Part shown: positions 10,291-20,032 of the stretch, one piece after another
Layout: every line of letters starts with the position of its first letter
Position numbering within the stretch: the stretch's first letter is position 1
NCBI RefSeq assembly: GCF_028209395.1
Contig: NZ_JAQLDQ010000006.1
Coordinates: forward strand, 1-64,000
Length of the DNA stretch: 64,000 nucleotides
Source of the DNA: Collinsella aerofaciens
GTDB lineage: Bacteria > Actinomycetota > Coriobacteriia > Coriobacteriales > Coriobacteriaceae
Direction of reading: 5' to 3'
Program-made: the position numbers and the translations under genes
The notes under the pieces: model-generated
Told to the model about the DNA's origin: nothing
Seen by the model: only the letters and a program-made list of their open reading frames with translations
Databases searched by the model: none

Positions 10291-13059
10291 ATGCTGATGC
10301 TCAAAACCGCCACGGTACTCGAAGCCATCTCCAAGCGCCGCCGCACGGCGCGCCCCGCCGCTCATACCGGCATGTCCAAGAACACCATATTCGCCGCCAC
10401 CCATAGCGCCGAGGATGCCCTCGTGCTGCTCGACGCCACAGCCGACGGCCTCACCGCCGAGCACGCCGCCGAGCGCCTGAGCGCCGTCGGCCCCAACACC
10501 ATCGAAGCGCCGACCAAGACGCTCGCCCGCCGCATCGCCGACGCGTTCGTCGATCCCTTCGCCGGCATCCTCGCCGCCCTCGCACTGGTCTCGCTCTACA
10601 TCGACGTGCTCGCCGTGCCCGAGCTGCAGCGTGACCCCTCCACGGTCATCGTCATCGGCATCATGCTGCTGGTATCGGGCGGCATGAAGTTTATCCAGGA
10701 AGCCCGCAGCGGCAATGCGGCCGAGGCCCTTAAGGACCTGGTCTCCAGCACCTGCTGTGCCCTGCGCGACGGCGAGCGCGTCGAGATCCCCTTCGACGAG
10801 CTCGTCCCCGGCGATGTAATCCGCCTCTCTGCCGGCGACATGGTGCCGGCCGACGCCCGTATCATCACCGCGCGCGATCTGTTTGCGATCGAGTCCGCAC
10901 TCACCGGCGAGAGCAACGCCGTCGAGAAGACCGCTTCCGCCGCGGTCGTCGAGGGTGCCAACGGCTCCGCGCTGCCACTCTCCGCCTGCAAGAACATCGT
11001 CTTTACCGGCACCTCCGTGCAAAACGGCACTGCAATGGCGCTTGTCGTTGCCACCGGCTCGGACACCTACCTGGGCGGCATCGCCAAGATGCTCAACGGG
11101 CACGGCGAGAAGAGCGCGTTTGACCGCGGCGTCTCGAGCGTCTCCATGCTGCTCGTACGCCTCATGCTCGTTATGGCGCCGGCCGTCTTTGCCATCAACG
11201 CCGCCACCAAGGGCAACGTCATCGACGCGCTGCTATTCGCCACGAGCGTGGCCGTGGGCATCACGCCGCAGATGCTTCCCGTCATCGTGACCACGAGCCT
11301 GTCGCAGGGCGCCAAGGACCTCGCCCGTCGCCAGGTTATCGTCAAGGAACTGCCGGCGATCCAAAACCTCGGCGCGATGGACGTCCTGTGCTGCGACAAG
11401 ACCGGCAGCCTCACCGAAGACCGCATCGTGCTCGAGCGCTACCTCAACACCGACGGCAACGAGGACGTGCGCGTACTGCGCCATGCGTTTTTGAACAGCT
11501 TCTTCCAGACCGGCCTCAAGAACCTTATCGACCTGGCCGTCATCGACCGCGCCGACGTGACGCCCTCGGCCACAGCACCCGGCTCCATGCTGGGCCAGAG
11601 CCTGCGCGACCGCTATACCAAGATCGACGAGGTGCCCTTCGATTTCTCGCGCCGTCGCCTGAGCGTCGTTGTCGCCGACGCCCAGGGCAAAACCCAGATG
11701 GTTACCAAGGGAGCTGCCGAGGAAATGCTCGAGATCTGCTCCTTTATCGAGGTCGATGGCGCCGCCCAGCCGCTCACCGAAGACAAGCTCGCCCAGATTC
11801 GCAAGCAGGTCGCCGGGCTCAACGCCGAGGGCCTGCGCGTGATTGCCGTGGCGCAGAAGACCAATCCGCGCTGCGTGGGCGAGTTTGGCATCGCTGACGA
11901 GTGCGACATGGTGCTGATGGGCTTTTTGGCCTTCCTCGATCCGCCCAAAGCAAGTGCCGCGGGCGCCGTCGCTACCCTCGAAGCCAAGGGCGTGGCGGTC
12001 AAGGTTCTGACCGGCGACAACGACCGTGTCGCCGCCACCGTTTGCGAGCAGATCGGCATCGACGCGAGCAACGTCTTGCTCGGCTCCGAGATCGATGCGC
12101 TCGACGACGCCGAGCTTGCCGAACGCGCCGAGAACACCCACCTCTTCGCCAAGCTCTCGCCGCTGCAGAAGGCGCGTCTGGTGCGCGTCATGCGTGAGCT
12201 GCTCGACCACACCGTGGGCTTTATGGGCGACGGCATCAACGACGCCGCCGCCATGCGTGCGAGCGACTGCGGCATCTCGGTCGATTCGGCCGTCGACATC
12301 GCCAAGGAATCCGCCGATATCATCTTGCTCCAGAAAGACCTGGGCGTGCTCGAGCGCGGCATCATCGAAGGCCGCCGCACCTACGGCAACCTGCTCAAGT
12401 ACCTCAAGACCACGGTGAGCTCCAACTTTGGCAACGTGCTATCCGTGACCGTCGCGAGCCTGTTCTTGCCATTCTTGCCCATGAGCGCTCTGCAGTTGGT
12501 GCTGCTGTCGCTGGTCTACGAGATCGTGTGCATCGCGCTGCCGTGGGACACCGTCGACGACGCCTGGACTGCCCGTCCGCGTGCTTGGGACGCCGCGTCC
12601 ATCAAGGGCTTTATGCTCGAGCTGGGCCCCGTGAGCTCACTGTTTGATATCGCGACTTTCGCCGCGCTCTTCTTTGTGGTGTGCCCCGCCGCCGTGGGCG
12701 CAAGCTGGGCAGAGCTTGCCGCTATAGGCGACGTCGCAGGCATGGCGGCCTTTACGGCGCTCTTCCAGAGCGGTTGGTTTGTCGAGTCCATGTGGTCGCA
12801 GACGCTCGTGGTCCACATGCTGCGCTCCCCGCGCCTGCCACGCCCGCGCGACCACGCCGCGCCCGCGCTGTGCCTCCTCACCGTGCTGGGCCTGGTGCTC
12901 GTCACCTGGCTGCCGGCAAGCCCCATCGCCGATGCGCTGGGTCTCATGCCGCTGCCGCCAATCTTCTTCGCGCTGCTCATCGGCATTGTCGCCGCCTACA
13001 TCGCGCTCACCCAACTGGCCAAGCGCCGCTACATCGCCCGCCACGGCGAGCTGCTGTAA
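10291..13059 (+). CDS. mgtA: Mg2+-importing P-type ATPase, MgtA type
   Basis: 922-residue membrane ATPase of the P3B/MgtA-MgtB family. The phosphorylation site DKTGSLTED has Asp369. Other signatures are ALTGES near residue 205, the nucleotide-binding region with KGAAEEM, and the hinge motif GDGINDAAAMR near residue 645. Membrane helices lie around residues 85-135, 280-335 and in the C-terminal third. MgtA proteins move Mg2+ into the cytoplasm down its gradient using ATP. The start follows AGGAGGACCCT; an internal Met at residue 28 is an alternative. A leader of about 270 bases with a small frame and a hairpin suggests post-transcriptional control. Three other Mg2+-type proteins lie at 46.9-55.4 kb. 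Confidence 0.93.
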   Translation: MLMLKTATVLEAISKRRRTARPAAHTGMSKNTIFAATHSAEDALVLLDATADGLTAEHAAERLSAVGPNTIEAPTKTLARRIADAFVDPFAGILAALALVSLYIDVLAVPELQRDPSTVIVIGIMLLVSGGMKFIQEARSGNAAEALKDLVSSTCCALRDGERVEIPFDELVPGDVIRLSAGDMVPADARIITARDLFAIESALTGESNAVEKTASAAVVEGANGSALPLSACKNIVFTGTSVQNGTAMALVVATGSDTYLGGIAKMLNGHGEKSAFDRGVSSVSMLLVRLMLVMAPAVFAINAATKGNVIDALLFATSVAVGITPQMLPVIVTTSLSQGAKDLARRQVIVKELPAIQNLGAMDVLCCDKTGSLTEDRIVLERYLNTDGNEDVRVLRHAFLNSFFQTGLKNLIDLAVIDRADVTPSATAPGSMLGQSLRDRYTKIDEVPFDFSRRRLSVVVADAQGKTQMVTKGAAEEMLEICSFIEVDGAAQPLTEDKLAQIRKQVAGLNAEGLRVIAVAQKTNPRCVGEFGIADECDMVLMGFLAFLDPPKASAAGAVATLEAKGVAVKVLTGDNDRVAATVCEQIGIDASNVLLGSEIDALDDAELAERAENTHLFAKLSPLQKARLVRVMRELLDHTVGFMGDGINDAAAMRASDCGISVDSAVDIAKESADIILLQKDLGVLERGIIEGRRTYGNLLKYLKTTVSSNFGNVLSVTVASLFLPFLPMSALQLVLLSLVYEIVCIALPWDTVDDAWTARPRAWDAASIKGFMLELGPVSSLFDIATFAALFFVVCPAAVGASWAELAAIGDVAGMAAFTALFQSGWFVESMWSQTLVVHMLRSPRLPRPRDHAAPALCLLTVLGLVLVTWLPASPIADALGLMPLPPIFFALLIGIVAAYIALTQLAKRRYIARHGELL

Positions 13060-13119
13060 CGCACGAGTTGTGACGCTCGACCCATCAGGCGGTCAAAAAG
13101 TCCCGTCTCAAGTTAAACC

Positions 13120-13204
13120 ACTCATTTAAGTACGTCCCCAATGAGTGCGGCGGAATGGCTCCCCTTGACAGCTTAAAGCCGTCATGCAGGAACCATTCCG
13201 TCGC
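13120..13204. repeat. Family B repeat plus a nested hairpin
   Basis: A family-B unit (13120-13146, ACTCATT/AATGAGT ends) is followed at once by a 16-base imperfect stem, 13147-13162 with 13189-13204. Inside are TTGAC (13165-13169) and GTCATGC (13181-13187), which recall the core of family E. It lies between the convergent mgtA and DUF4038 genes. Confidence 0.7.
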
Positions 13205-13248
13205 AGCCTTATGAAAGGGACTGGGTTGTAAATGTTGGAGAAGAGCCG

Positions 13249-14562
13249 TTAGCGCTCGGGTGTCAGGATCACCAGAGCGTCGTGCTCAAAGGGATGCTGC
13301 GCCACGCGCACGGTGCCGTCACCGTTGTCACGGACGGGCAGTTTTGCGATGCGCTTGTCCTCCATGTCGAGGACCGTCGCCGTCCAGCCACGCGCGCCGT
13401 CGAGCTTAAACTTGAGCGCCGTGGTGCGCGGCAGGTACGTGACGACGCGATCGCCAACGCGCGCCACACGGATGGCCTCGCGCGCGTCATCGAGCAGCTC
13501 CTGCGCCGGAACCACGGCAAGCGCATCGTCACCGGCAGTAGCGCCTAGGCTGGCAAGCACATGCTCGATCGCGCCAAAGTCCCACACACCCGCAAACTGC
13601 AGGCACTCTTGCCAGCGGAAGGGCATGTCAAAGCCCTCGCCCAGGACCGAACCCTGGCTGCGCGATGTCTGCCAGTTCCAAACGCCGTGCGCGCCATAGG
13701 TCACGCCGGCACTGGCGCCGGCAAGAATCGACGACCATACGCTCGCGCGGCAATCCTGCGCGGTAAAACGCCAGTAGACGTTGCGCGACGCACCCATCTG
13801 CTCGTAGCAAGGCTCGGAGTTGACCATCGGCTTTTTGGGATAGTTGGCGATAAAGTCCTGCGGCAGACGCCATGCCTCGGGCTGGCCCTCGTAGTTGTGG
13901 CCGGGCTGGAACATGTAAAAGTCCAGACGGCCCAGATACTGCGCCGGAATGGTACGATTGCCGCGGTTGATATGCATGGTGCGCAGTGCCTCGGGCGCGC
14001 GCTTGACGACCTCGTCGAGCGCGTCCTCGTAATAGACGATCGCCTCGTCACCGGCAAAGTCGGTATCGCCCGTCACTACGTAGACGGGGTCGAACTCGCC
14101 CAGGTTCTCGACGACGCGGGCAACGTGGGCACGGACCTCCTCACGCGGCATAACCTCGGCGCCGCAACGCTCGGCGATCTTGGCACCCCAGGTACCGGGC
14201 ACGTAGTTGCACCACATAAGCACGAGCGCCGGGCGAATGCCGTGCTCCACGGCCGCCTGGCACATGCGGCGGGCGCGGTCCCAGTATTCCTGGTTGGGCG
14301 CGCTCCAGTCAAAGTGCACGCCGTCCTCGCTCGCGTAGGGCCAGATGCCCAGGTCGGGCAGGCAGCGGTCCCACTGCGGCAGGGTATTGACCTGCAGCAC
14401 GTTCATGCCCTGCTCGGCGCGGCGGGTCAGATAGTAGTCCCAGTCCGCCTCGGTGATACTCGTGAATGCGCTCCAGCACGTGTCGGCAAACCAAAAGAAC
14501 GGCTTGCCGTCGCAGAGAAACCCGTCCTCACGACCGTTGACGGTCAGCTTTCCCAAACTCAT
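13249..14562 (-). CDS. DUF4038 (apiosidase-like) glycoside hydrolase
   Basis: 437 residues with no signal peptide. The N-terminal about 330 residues match the DUF4038 TIM-barrel (PF13204-type): DGKPFFWFADTCW near residue 17, QVNTLPQWDRC near 57, YVVTGDTDF near 155. The last about 90 residues look like the beta-sandwich that usually follows it. A member of this superfamily, GH140, removes apiose from pectin RG-II, but many relatives are untested, so the substrate is open. The start at 14562 follows AAAGGA. It is 208 bases downstream of a PTS permease gene on the same strand, with a terminator-like hairpin between, so it may be only partly co-expressed. Confidence 0.8.
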   Translation of the reverse strand: MSLGKLTVNGREDGFLCDGKPFFWFADTCWSAFTSITEADWDYYLTRRAEQGMNVLQVNTLPQWDRCLPDLGIWPYASEDGVHFDWSAPNQEYWDRARRMCQAAVEHGIRPALVLMWCNYVPGTWGAKIAERCGAEVMPREEVRAHVARVVENLGEFDPVYVVTGDTDFAGDEAIVYYEDALDEVVKRAPEALRTMHINRGNRTIPAQYLGRLDFYMFQPGHNYEGQPEAWRLPQDFIANYPKKPMVNSEPCYEQMGASRNVYWRFTAQDCRASVWSSILAGASAGVTYGAHGVWNWQTSRSQGSVLGEGFDMPFRWQECLQFAGVWDFGAIEHVLASLGATAGDDALAVVPAQELLDDAREAIRVARVGDRVVTYLPRTTALKFKLDGARGWTATVLDMEDKRIAKLPVRDNGDGTVRVAQHPFEHDALVILTPER

Positions 14563-14696
14563 CTGCGTGTCCTTTCGTTTGATAAAGGATTTGCGAACCG
14601 CCGGGGGCTTTCGCGATAACCCCGCGCGAAAGCCTCCGCCGCTTGGCAAACCCTCGCGGGCGAAGCTCACCCGCCCCATCAGTCTACCTTGCAAGA

Positions 14697-14730
14697 AGGG
14701 CCCCGCCGGGCTTACGCCTGACGGGGCCCT
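14697..14730 (-). terminator. Terminator-like hairpin after the PTS permease gene
   Basis: A 9-bp perfect stem (14697-14705 with 14722-14730; AGGGCCCCG) with partial pairing inside, followed on the minus strand by TTCTTGC. It lies between the PTS gene and the DUF4038 gene and probably attenuates readthrough. Confidence 0.6.
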
Positions 14731-14770
14731 GTCGTGTAGGTGAGGTCATATGTGACCGAATGGCTTGGCC

Positions 14771-16198
14771 TTAGGCCTCCATCTCGGCGAGCTCCTCCTT
14801 GGAGAAGCCGGAGACAAAGACGACGGCAGCGGCGATGACAAAGGAGATTGCCATACCAACGATAGCCCAGACGGTGTTCATCTGGCCACCCTGCAGGTAG
14901 TTGGTGAAGACCAGGAAGTTGGAAGCACCGCCTGCGAGGTAGTAGGTGACGCCCATGAGGCCGGAGAGCACAGCGCCGATGGCACCGCCGATGAACATGC
15001 CGAACATGGTACGACGGAAGCGCATGAGGATACCGAAGAGCGCGGGCTCGGTGACGCCGCCGGCGATAGCGGAGATGACGTAGCCGATGGCAAGGGACTT
15101 CTCGTCGGGGTTCTTCATCTTGAGGAAGGCACCGAAGGCGCAGCCCCAGACAGCGGCCATAGCGCAGTTGGTGGAAACGAAGACGAAGGGATCGTAGCCG
15201 GCAGCGATGATCTGAACCTGAGCGAGCAGGATGACGGGCATGTGCATGCCGCAGACCACGAAGAGCTGCCAGAAGGCGCCGAGGACGGCCATGACGATCA
15301 GGATACCGATGCCGCCAAGGTCAGCAAGGCCGAAGAGCGCGTTAGCGATCAGCGTACCGATCTCGTTGCCGATGGGGGCGAGGACGATGAAGGCGATGGG
15401 GATGGTAACGATCATGGTGCAGAACGGCGTGAAGACCGTGGAGAGCACGTCGGGCATGACCTTCTTAAAGAACTTCTCGACGAAGTAGAGGACAGGCACC
15501 GAAAGGATAATCGGCAGGACGGACTGCTGATAGTTGGCAGCGGCGATCTGGATGCCGTAGACGGAGATGATGCCGCCACCCTCCTGAGTCGCGACACTCA
15601 CGACGGACGGGGCCATGAGAGCGCCGCCGAGGAGCATGCCCAGAACCGGAGAGGCGCCGAGCTTCTTAGCGGCGGCATAGCCCAGGTAGATGGGGATAAA
15701 GGTAAACGTTGCCTCGTACAGCGTGGTGTAGAGGAACGTATAGGTCGGGTCGTCGGCCGAGAGCACACCGAGCATGGTGGGGCCGAGGACGGCCGCGATG
15801 GTGCGGAACAGACCGCCAGCCATGAGCAGCGGGATGAGCTGGGTCATGGAGCCGGACAGATAGTCGAGGATGATGTTAGGCAGGTTCTTGAGCTCGAACT
15901 TCTCCTTGGGAGCATCGAGGTTCTCGTCAACGGCCTCACCCTGCTTGACGCCGGAAATGGCGACGAACTCGGCGAGTACCTTGGGCACGTTCTGGCCGAT
16001 GATGACCTGGAGCTGGCTGCCGGCAAACTGGCAACCCAGAACACCCTTGACCTTCTTAATCTTCTCCACGTCGGCCTTGCTGTTATCCTTGAGCGTCAGA
16101 CGCAGGCGCGTCATGCAGTTGGTGGCAACGGAAACATTCTCCGCACCGCCCACGAGCTCGAGGACATCGGTGGCAATCTGCTTGTTATCTACTGCCAT
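14771..16198 (-). CDS. PTS EIIBC permease, glucose/beta-glucoside superfamily
   Basis: 475-residue membrane permease that phosphorylates its sugar during import. Residues 1-85 are the EIIB domain with phospho-Cys28 in NCMTRLRL. Residues about 105-470 are the EIIC domain with about ten hydrophobic segments and the conserved PALFGI motif of the sugar site. No EIIA domain is attached, so it needs an external donor such as the protein at 1030-1566. The start at 16198 follows GGAGGGG. It is divergent from an esterase gene at 16689, and the 490-base region between carries repeated GTAAACA/TGTTTAC motifs like those around the LacI gene at 40.8 kb. Substrate unknown. Confidence 0.93.
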   Translation of the reverse strand: MAVDNKQIATDVLELVGGAENVSVATNCMTRLRLTLKDNSKADVEKIKKVKGVLGCQFAGSQLQVIIGQNVPKVLAEFVAISGVKQGEAVDENLDAPKEKFELKNLPNIILDYLSGSMTQLIPLLMAGGLFRTIAAVLGPTMLGVLSADDPTYTFLYTTLYEATFTFIPIYLGYAAAKKLGASPVLGMLLGGALMAPSVVSVATQEGGGIISVYGIQIAAANYQQSVLPIILSVPVLYFVEKFFKKVMPDVLSTVFTPFCTMIVTIPIAFIVLAPIGNEIGTLIANALFGLADLGGIGILIVMAVLGAFWQLFVVCGMHMPVILLAQVQIIAAGYDPFVFVSTNCAMAAVWGCAFGAFLKMKNPDEKSLAIGYVISAIAGGVTEPALFGILMRFRRTMFGMFIGGAIGAVLSGLMGVTYYLAGGASNFLVFTNYLQGGQMNTVWAIVGMAISFVIAAAVVFVSGFSKEELAEMEA

Positions 16199-16304
16199 GG
16201 GACCCCTCCCCATATCTTCGTGTGCCAGCCCCCTTGGGCTTAGGCACGCCTTTGGCCCGGCGACTATAACCCCTTACGGTTGCCGGACCCTTGGATACGC
16301 TTTT

Positions 16305-16643
16305 GTAAACAAGGTGTTTACTGAACGTTTACGGGCTTTAGTTTACACGGAGCGCCGAATTTATGGCAATTTTGCCGTCTACAGTCCGGTGAACGGTAGG
16401 AAATCGGGGGTGAACGTATTTGAATGGCGGGAGATGGTCTCTTTGACCCTCTATTGATATATAGCCATTTACGTGAGATTTTATTTTGATGAACACCTCA
16501 CTGATCTGTTAACTCATCAACAGAATCCCTGCTAGAAGCTAGTAAACATACGTTTAGTAGTTCACGACGTGTTCAGTTTTGCCGTTTACCGAGTTTATCT
16601 GCTTGTTCTGCAATTCTGGATTAAACTAAACATGTTTATATTG
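16305..16643. promoter_or_regulatory. Divergent promoter region with repeated TGTTTAC motifs
   Basis: The 490-base AT-rich gap between the PTS and esterase genes contains at least three clusters of inverted GTAAACA/TGTTTAC half-sites: 16305-16332, 16541-16560 (AGTAAACATACGTTTAGTAG) and 16621-16643. The same half-sites recur at 40542-40679 and 41874-41897 beside the only LacI-family gene in the window. They are likely operators for a LacI-type protein; the exact promoter boxes are not clear. Confidence 0.55.
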
Positions 16644-16688
16644 TATTGCCGCTAATGTTTCGTGTTGGCGGCACAAGGGAGGCAGCTC

Positions 16689-18026
16689 ATGGAACTCAAA
16701 TTGTGTACCTACGCAACCGTCACCACCTTGGGCGACTTTGGCCCCTGGATCAGCAAGGTCGTACTCGACCTGCCCTGCACCGTGCGCGCCAACGACATCG
16801 ACGCGAACACCTTCCATATATATGTAGAGCGTCACGAGCGCTCGGGCGATGTTCTGATGCGCAAGGAACGCGGCGCCGACCATGCCGCGCCCTCCGTGGG
16901 TTACATCGACATTCTCGCCGCATATCCGTGCGACGAGAACGGACGTAAGCTCGCCGTGGGCACCCATGTGGCGCTCGAGGTCGCCGAGCAGCGCCTGACC
17001 AAAAAGATCGAAGGCGGCGTCATGGGCTCGCGCATGCTCGATGACCAGTTGCACATCACGCAGCTCGCGGCTCTTCCCGGCAACGACGGCGACGATCCCA
17101 CCTGCGGCCTGGTCTTCGACACCTGCCGTGGCGATATCTGCCCTGCGCTCAAAGGCTGGAGCAACGACACGCAAAAGACCGCCGTCGACGGTATCGCGCT
17201 CGAATACGGCTTCTTTGAGCCCAGCTTTAAGGCCGAGGACTCGGCATGCTTCAACCCCTTTGCGCCCGAGGCCACGGCCGTGCCCCAAAAGGCACCGCTC
17301 GTGGTGTATCTGCACGGCGCCGGCGAGGGCAAGGGCGCCACGCAGGGCGAAGGCGCCACGCGCGCCTATATCGGCAACCGCGTGACGGCCATCAGCCAGG
17401 CGCAGATCCAGCGCTACTTTGGCGGCTTTGCCTGGGTGCTCGTACCGCAGTCGCCCACGTTTTGGATGGACAACGGCGTCGAGCAGCTTGGTCACTCCAA
17501 CCAGAGCATCTACTCCCCCGTGCTCAAGGCACTTATCGATGAGTTTGTCGCCGAGCATGCCGACCGCATCGACACCGACCGCATCGTGGTCGCCGGTCTT
17601 TCCAACGGCGGCTTTATGACCCTACGCCTGTGCGCCGACTACCCCGATTTCTTCGCCGCGGGCCTTCCCTGCTGCGCCCCGTGGTACAACGCCACGGACG
17701 AGGACGTGGCCGCGCTCGCCAAGACGCCGCTGTGGTTTACGCACTCCAAGGGCGACGAGCTCGTGTCACCGCAACAGACCGTGCTGCCGCTCACGGCGCG
17801 CCTGCGCGATGCCGGCGCCAACGTGCACCTCACCTACTTTAGCCATGTCGAGGACCTGACCGGCGTGTATCGCGAGGCCGACGGCTCGGCCAAGAAGACG
17901 TTCAACCACGGCGTGTGGATCCACCAATTCAACGACCTGTGTTATCAAGACTTCGACGGGGGCAACGTACTCATCGACGGCGAGCCGGTGGGCTGCTGGG
18001 AGTGGTCGGCCAGGGTTTCGAGGTAA
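16689..18026 (+). CDS. Alpha/beta-hydrolase esterase with N-terminal domain
   Basis: 445 residues, no signal peptide. Residues 1-110 form a separate domain, possibly immunoglobulin-like. From about residue 200 it is an alpha/beta-hydrolase of the esterase/PHB-depolymerase (CE1-like) type: oxyanion region VVYLHGAGEG, nucleophile in GLSNGG near residue 302, and a later HSKGDE with the catalytic acid. Such enzymes remove acyl or feruloyl groups from sugars. The start follows GGGAGG. It is divergent from the PTS permease and shares its operator-rich region, so it probably trims the imported sugar; this is inference. A 127-base nested palindrome begins 11 bases after its stop codon. Confidence 0.82.
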   Translation: MELKLCTYATVTTLGDFGPWISKVVLDLPCTVRANDIDANTFHIYVERHERSGDVLMRKERGADHAAPSVGYIDILAAYPCDENGRKLAVGTHVALEVAEQRLTKKIEGGVMGSRMLDDQLHITQLAALPGNDGDDPTCGLVFDTCRGDICPALKGWSNDTQKTAVDGIALEYGFFEPSFKAEDSACFNPFAPEATAVPQKAPLVVYLHGAGEGKGATQGEGATRAYIGNRVTAISQAQIQRYFGGFAWVLVPQSPTFWMDNGVEQLGHSNQSIYSPVLKALIDEFVAEHADRIDTDRIVVAGLSNGGFMTLRLCADYPDFFAAGLPCCAPWYNATDEDVAALAKTPLWFTHSKGDELVSPQQTVLPLTARLRDAGANVHLTYFSHVEDLTGVYREADGSAKKTFNHGVWIHQFNDLCYQDFDGGNVLIDGEPVGCWEWSARVSR

Positions 18027-18036
18027 CCATCCCATC

Positions 18037-18163
18037 GGGGGCTCTGACCTTTAGTTTTGTAAACGTCCTCGCGCATGAGCCCCGCTTATCCTGCTCCTTC
18101 GGAGCATCGGATAAGCGGGGCTCGCGCTGCGGAATGTTTACAAAACTAAAGGTCAGAGCCCCC
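18037..18163. repeat. Long nested palindrome
   Basis: Outer arms 18037-18064 and 18136-18163 pair perfectly over 28 bases. An inner arm containing GAGCCCCGCTTATCC pairs perfectly with its complement, and a third hairpin TGCTCC/GGAGCA sits at the tip. The whole can fold as one long cruciform or RNA hairpin. It lies between two plus-strand genes and could stop transcription from the esterase gene. Confidence 0.9.
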
Positions 18164-18293
18164 CTAAGTTAACGTTGTTCGAAACGCTGGTCGGCCGCTT
18201 CCGGCGGGCCGCCGGGTCGCGGGCGATGGGGGCGTGGGTCCCGTCTTGCCTTGCGCGTAACTGGCTGAATTGATTTTGATTGGAGCTGTTCCT

Positions 18294-19805
18294 ATGTCCC
18301 AGAAGTTGACTCGGGTGATTGTTACTACCGATATGGAAGTCGACGATATGAACTCGCTTGTTCATTTGGCTCTGTATCTCAACTTGCTTGATGTTCAGGC
18401 TGTGGTGTATACGGCTTCGCAGTATCACTTTCTTGGGGATGGGGTTCATACGCTCGGCGAGGTGAATTCGCATTGGCGGACCAAAGGGCGGCGCTCTTAT
18501 GAGTGGGCTGTTGTGCCTCATGAGCCCGATCCGCTAGCCGGCGAGCTTCGTGAGTATCGGCCGTTTCCCGAGCATTGGATTGAGAGTCTCTGGAGTAATG
18601 AATATGCCCAGGCTTGGCCGCAGTTGCAGGCAAATGCGGACGCCGCCGGTGAACCGCCGTTTCCCACGCCTGCCCAGATGATCGAGCGTACGTTTGTGGG
18701 AAATGTTGCCTTTGAGGGTGATGTGACTGAGGAAACTGAGGGGTCTCGCGTAATTGCGCAGGCGATTCTGGATGATGATCCGCGTACGTTATGGTTGCTC
18801 AGCTGGGGTGGTATGAATACGATCGTTCGCGCCCTCATGAGTATTGCCGAGCGCTATCGCGCCACGCCCGAGTGGCCCGCCGTGCAGCAGCAGGTCTATC
18901 AGAAGGTGCGCGTGATGGGCGTTGCCGATGGCGTGGGACAGGACAACTCGTGGCTCGACCATGGGCGCGAGCTCTTTCCCGAGCTCATCTTTTGGCGTAC
19001 GCCCTATATGTATGGCAACTATTTCGACGCCAAAACAGCTCAGCCCGATACGCTGCCGCTGTTTAAGGCTCCCTGGCCCGAGCAGAATCTCACGCAGGGC
19101 AACGGCCCCCTCATGGCACGCTATATGCTCTATGGCGATGGTAAGGTCTACGAAAACGAACCCGAGCGCTTTCAGTTTGGCAAGCATGCCCGCCTGGATT
19201 GGGGCCTGGAAGGCATGCCCGCGGTGCAGTTTGAGCGCGGCGACTTTATGGCCGAAGGCGACAGCATGACCTATATTCCACTGCTGCCGTTTGGCCTGCG
19301 CGGCATCGACGACCGCGGCTTCGATACGCTGCTGGGACGCATGTTTTTTGATGGGCATCCCGATGCGAACGCGCCCGCCGGTTTTGCCCCCATCGGCACG
19401 CCCGCAGACGACAATCTCAATCCCTATCTGCGTGCCTATCAGGAAGACTTTGCCGCCCGCGCGCAATGGTGCGCCCATGATCCGGCCACCTGCTCGCATC
19501 CGGCACATGTTGTCGAGGTCACGGCCGACCGCAGCGCCACAGCCGGCGAGCGCGTCGACCTTACAGCGACCATCGTCGACCCCGACAGCAAGGGCTTCGA
19601 TGTACATTGGGATGTCGCCGTGGACCCGTCGAGCTATGCAGGCGTCCAGGATCTGTCGCTGTGGCAAGAATGCACGGTAGACACCGCTTTCATCGTGCCC
19701 GCCGACGCGCGGCCCGGCGACCGCTTCGTACTCACGCTTACCGTGCAGACGCGCGCCGAGCGCCCCTGCACCCGCTACGCCCAGATCGCCGTGACCGTGG
19801 CATAG
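18294..19805 (+). CDS. DUF1593 nucleoside-hydrolase-like protein
   Basis: 503 residues, no signal peptide. The N-terminus has a nucleoside-hydrolase-like metal motif (TTDMEVDDMNS at residues about 11-21), followed by the DUF1593 core (LWLLSWGG, GVADGVGQDNSW). The last about 90 residues resemble the beta-sandwich that normally ends these proteins. DUF1593 members are often secreted and linked to polysaccharide use, but this one appears cytoplasmic. The reaction is not known; hydrolysis of an N- or O-glycosidic bond is the family expectation. The start follows GGAG. The first 500 bases are less GC-rich than the neighbours. It follows the esterase gene after a long palindrome and may be expressed separately. 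Confidence 0.8.
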   Translation: MSQKLTRVIVTTDMEVDDMNSLVHLALYLNLLDVQAVVYTASQYHFLGDGVHTLGEVNSHWRTKGRRSYEWAVVPHEPDPLAGELREYRPFPEHWIESLWSNEYAQAWPQLQANADAAGEPPFPTPAQMIERTFVGNVAFEGDVTEETEGSRVIAQAILDDDPRTLWLLSWGGMNTIVRALMSIAERYRATPEWPAVQQQVYQKVRVMGVADGVGQDNSWLDHGRELFPELIFWRTPYMYGNYFDAKTAQPDTLPLFKAPWPEQNLTQGNGPLMARYMLYGDGKVYENEPERFQFGKHARLDWGLEGMPAVQFERGDFMAEGDSMTYIPLLPFGLRGIDDRGFDTLLGRMFFDGHPDANAPAGFAPIGTPADDNLNPYLRAYQEDFAARAQWCAHDPATCSHPAHVVEVTADRSATAGERVDLTATIVDPDSKGFDVHWDVAVDPSSYAGVQDLSLWQECTVDTAFIVPADARPGDRFVLTLTVQTRAERPCTRYAQIAVTVA

Positions 19806-19837
19806 CAAGAACGGCGCCCACATTCGGCAGCCGCCGC

Positions 19838-20032
19838 ATTCGACAAAGAGTGTCCCCAGGCGCCAAACGAGCAAGGATTTTTGGACGTCCAAATGACGAG
19901 AGTGGATAATCTCTCACTTTGAGCCCACAAGCAGGCCAAAAATGGGAGATTATCCACTCTCGTTCTGCGAGCACTCATTGGGGACGTACTTAAATGAGTA
20001 GTTTCACTCATTTAAGTACGTCCCCAATGAGT
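19838..20032. repeat. Composite repeat block (families A and B)
   Basis: The 348-base gap 19806-20153 is mostly repeats. A CAAAGAGTGTCCCC segment and a GATTTTTGGAC module precede family-A arms 19896-19913/19946-19963 (18 bp perfect). Two family-B units follow head to head, 19973-19999 and 20006-20032, forming a 27-bp perfect palindrome with a six-base loop. The order matches the block at 28704-28893. No gene is seen; 20033-20153 shows only the ribosome site of the next gene. Confidence 0.88.

Noticed and set aside
14765..16243. 492-codon plus-strand frame opposite the PTS permease
   Set aside because: Asp/Glu/His-rich shadow of a permease gene with intact domains on the other strand.
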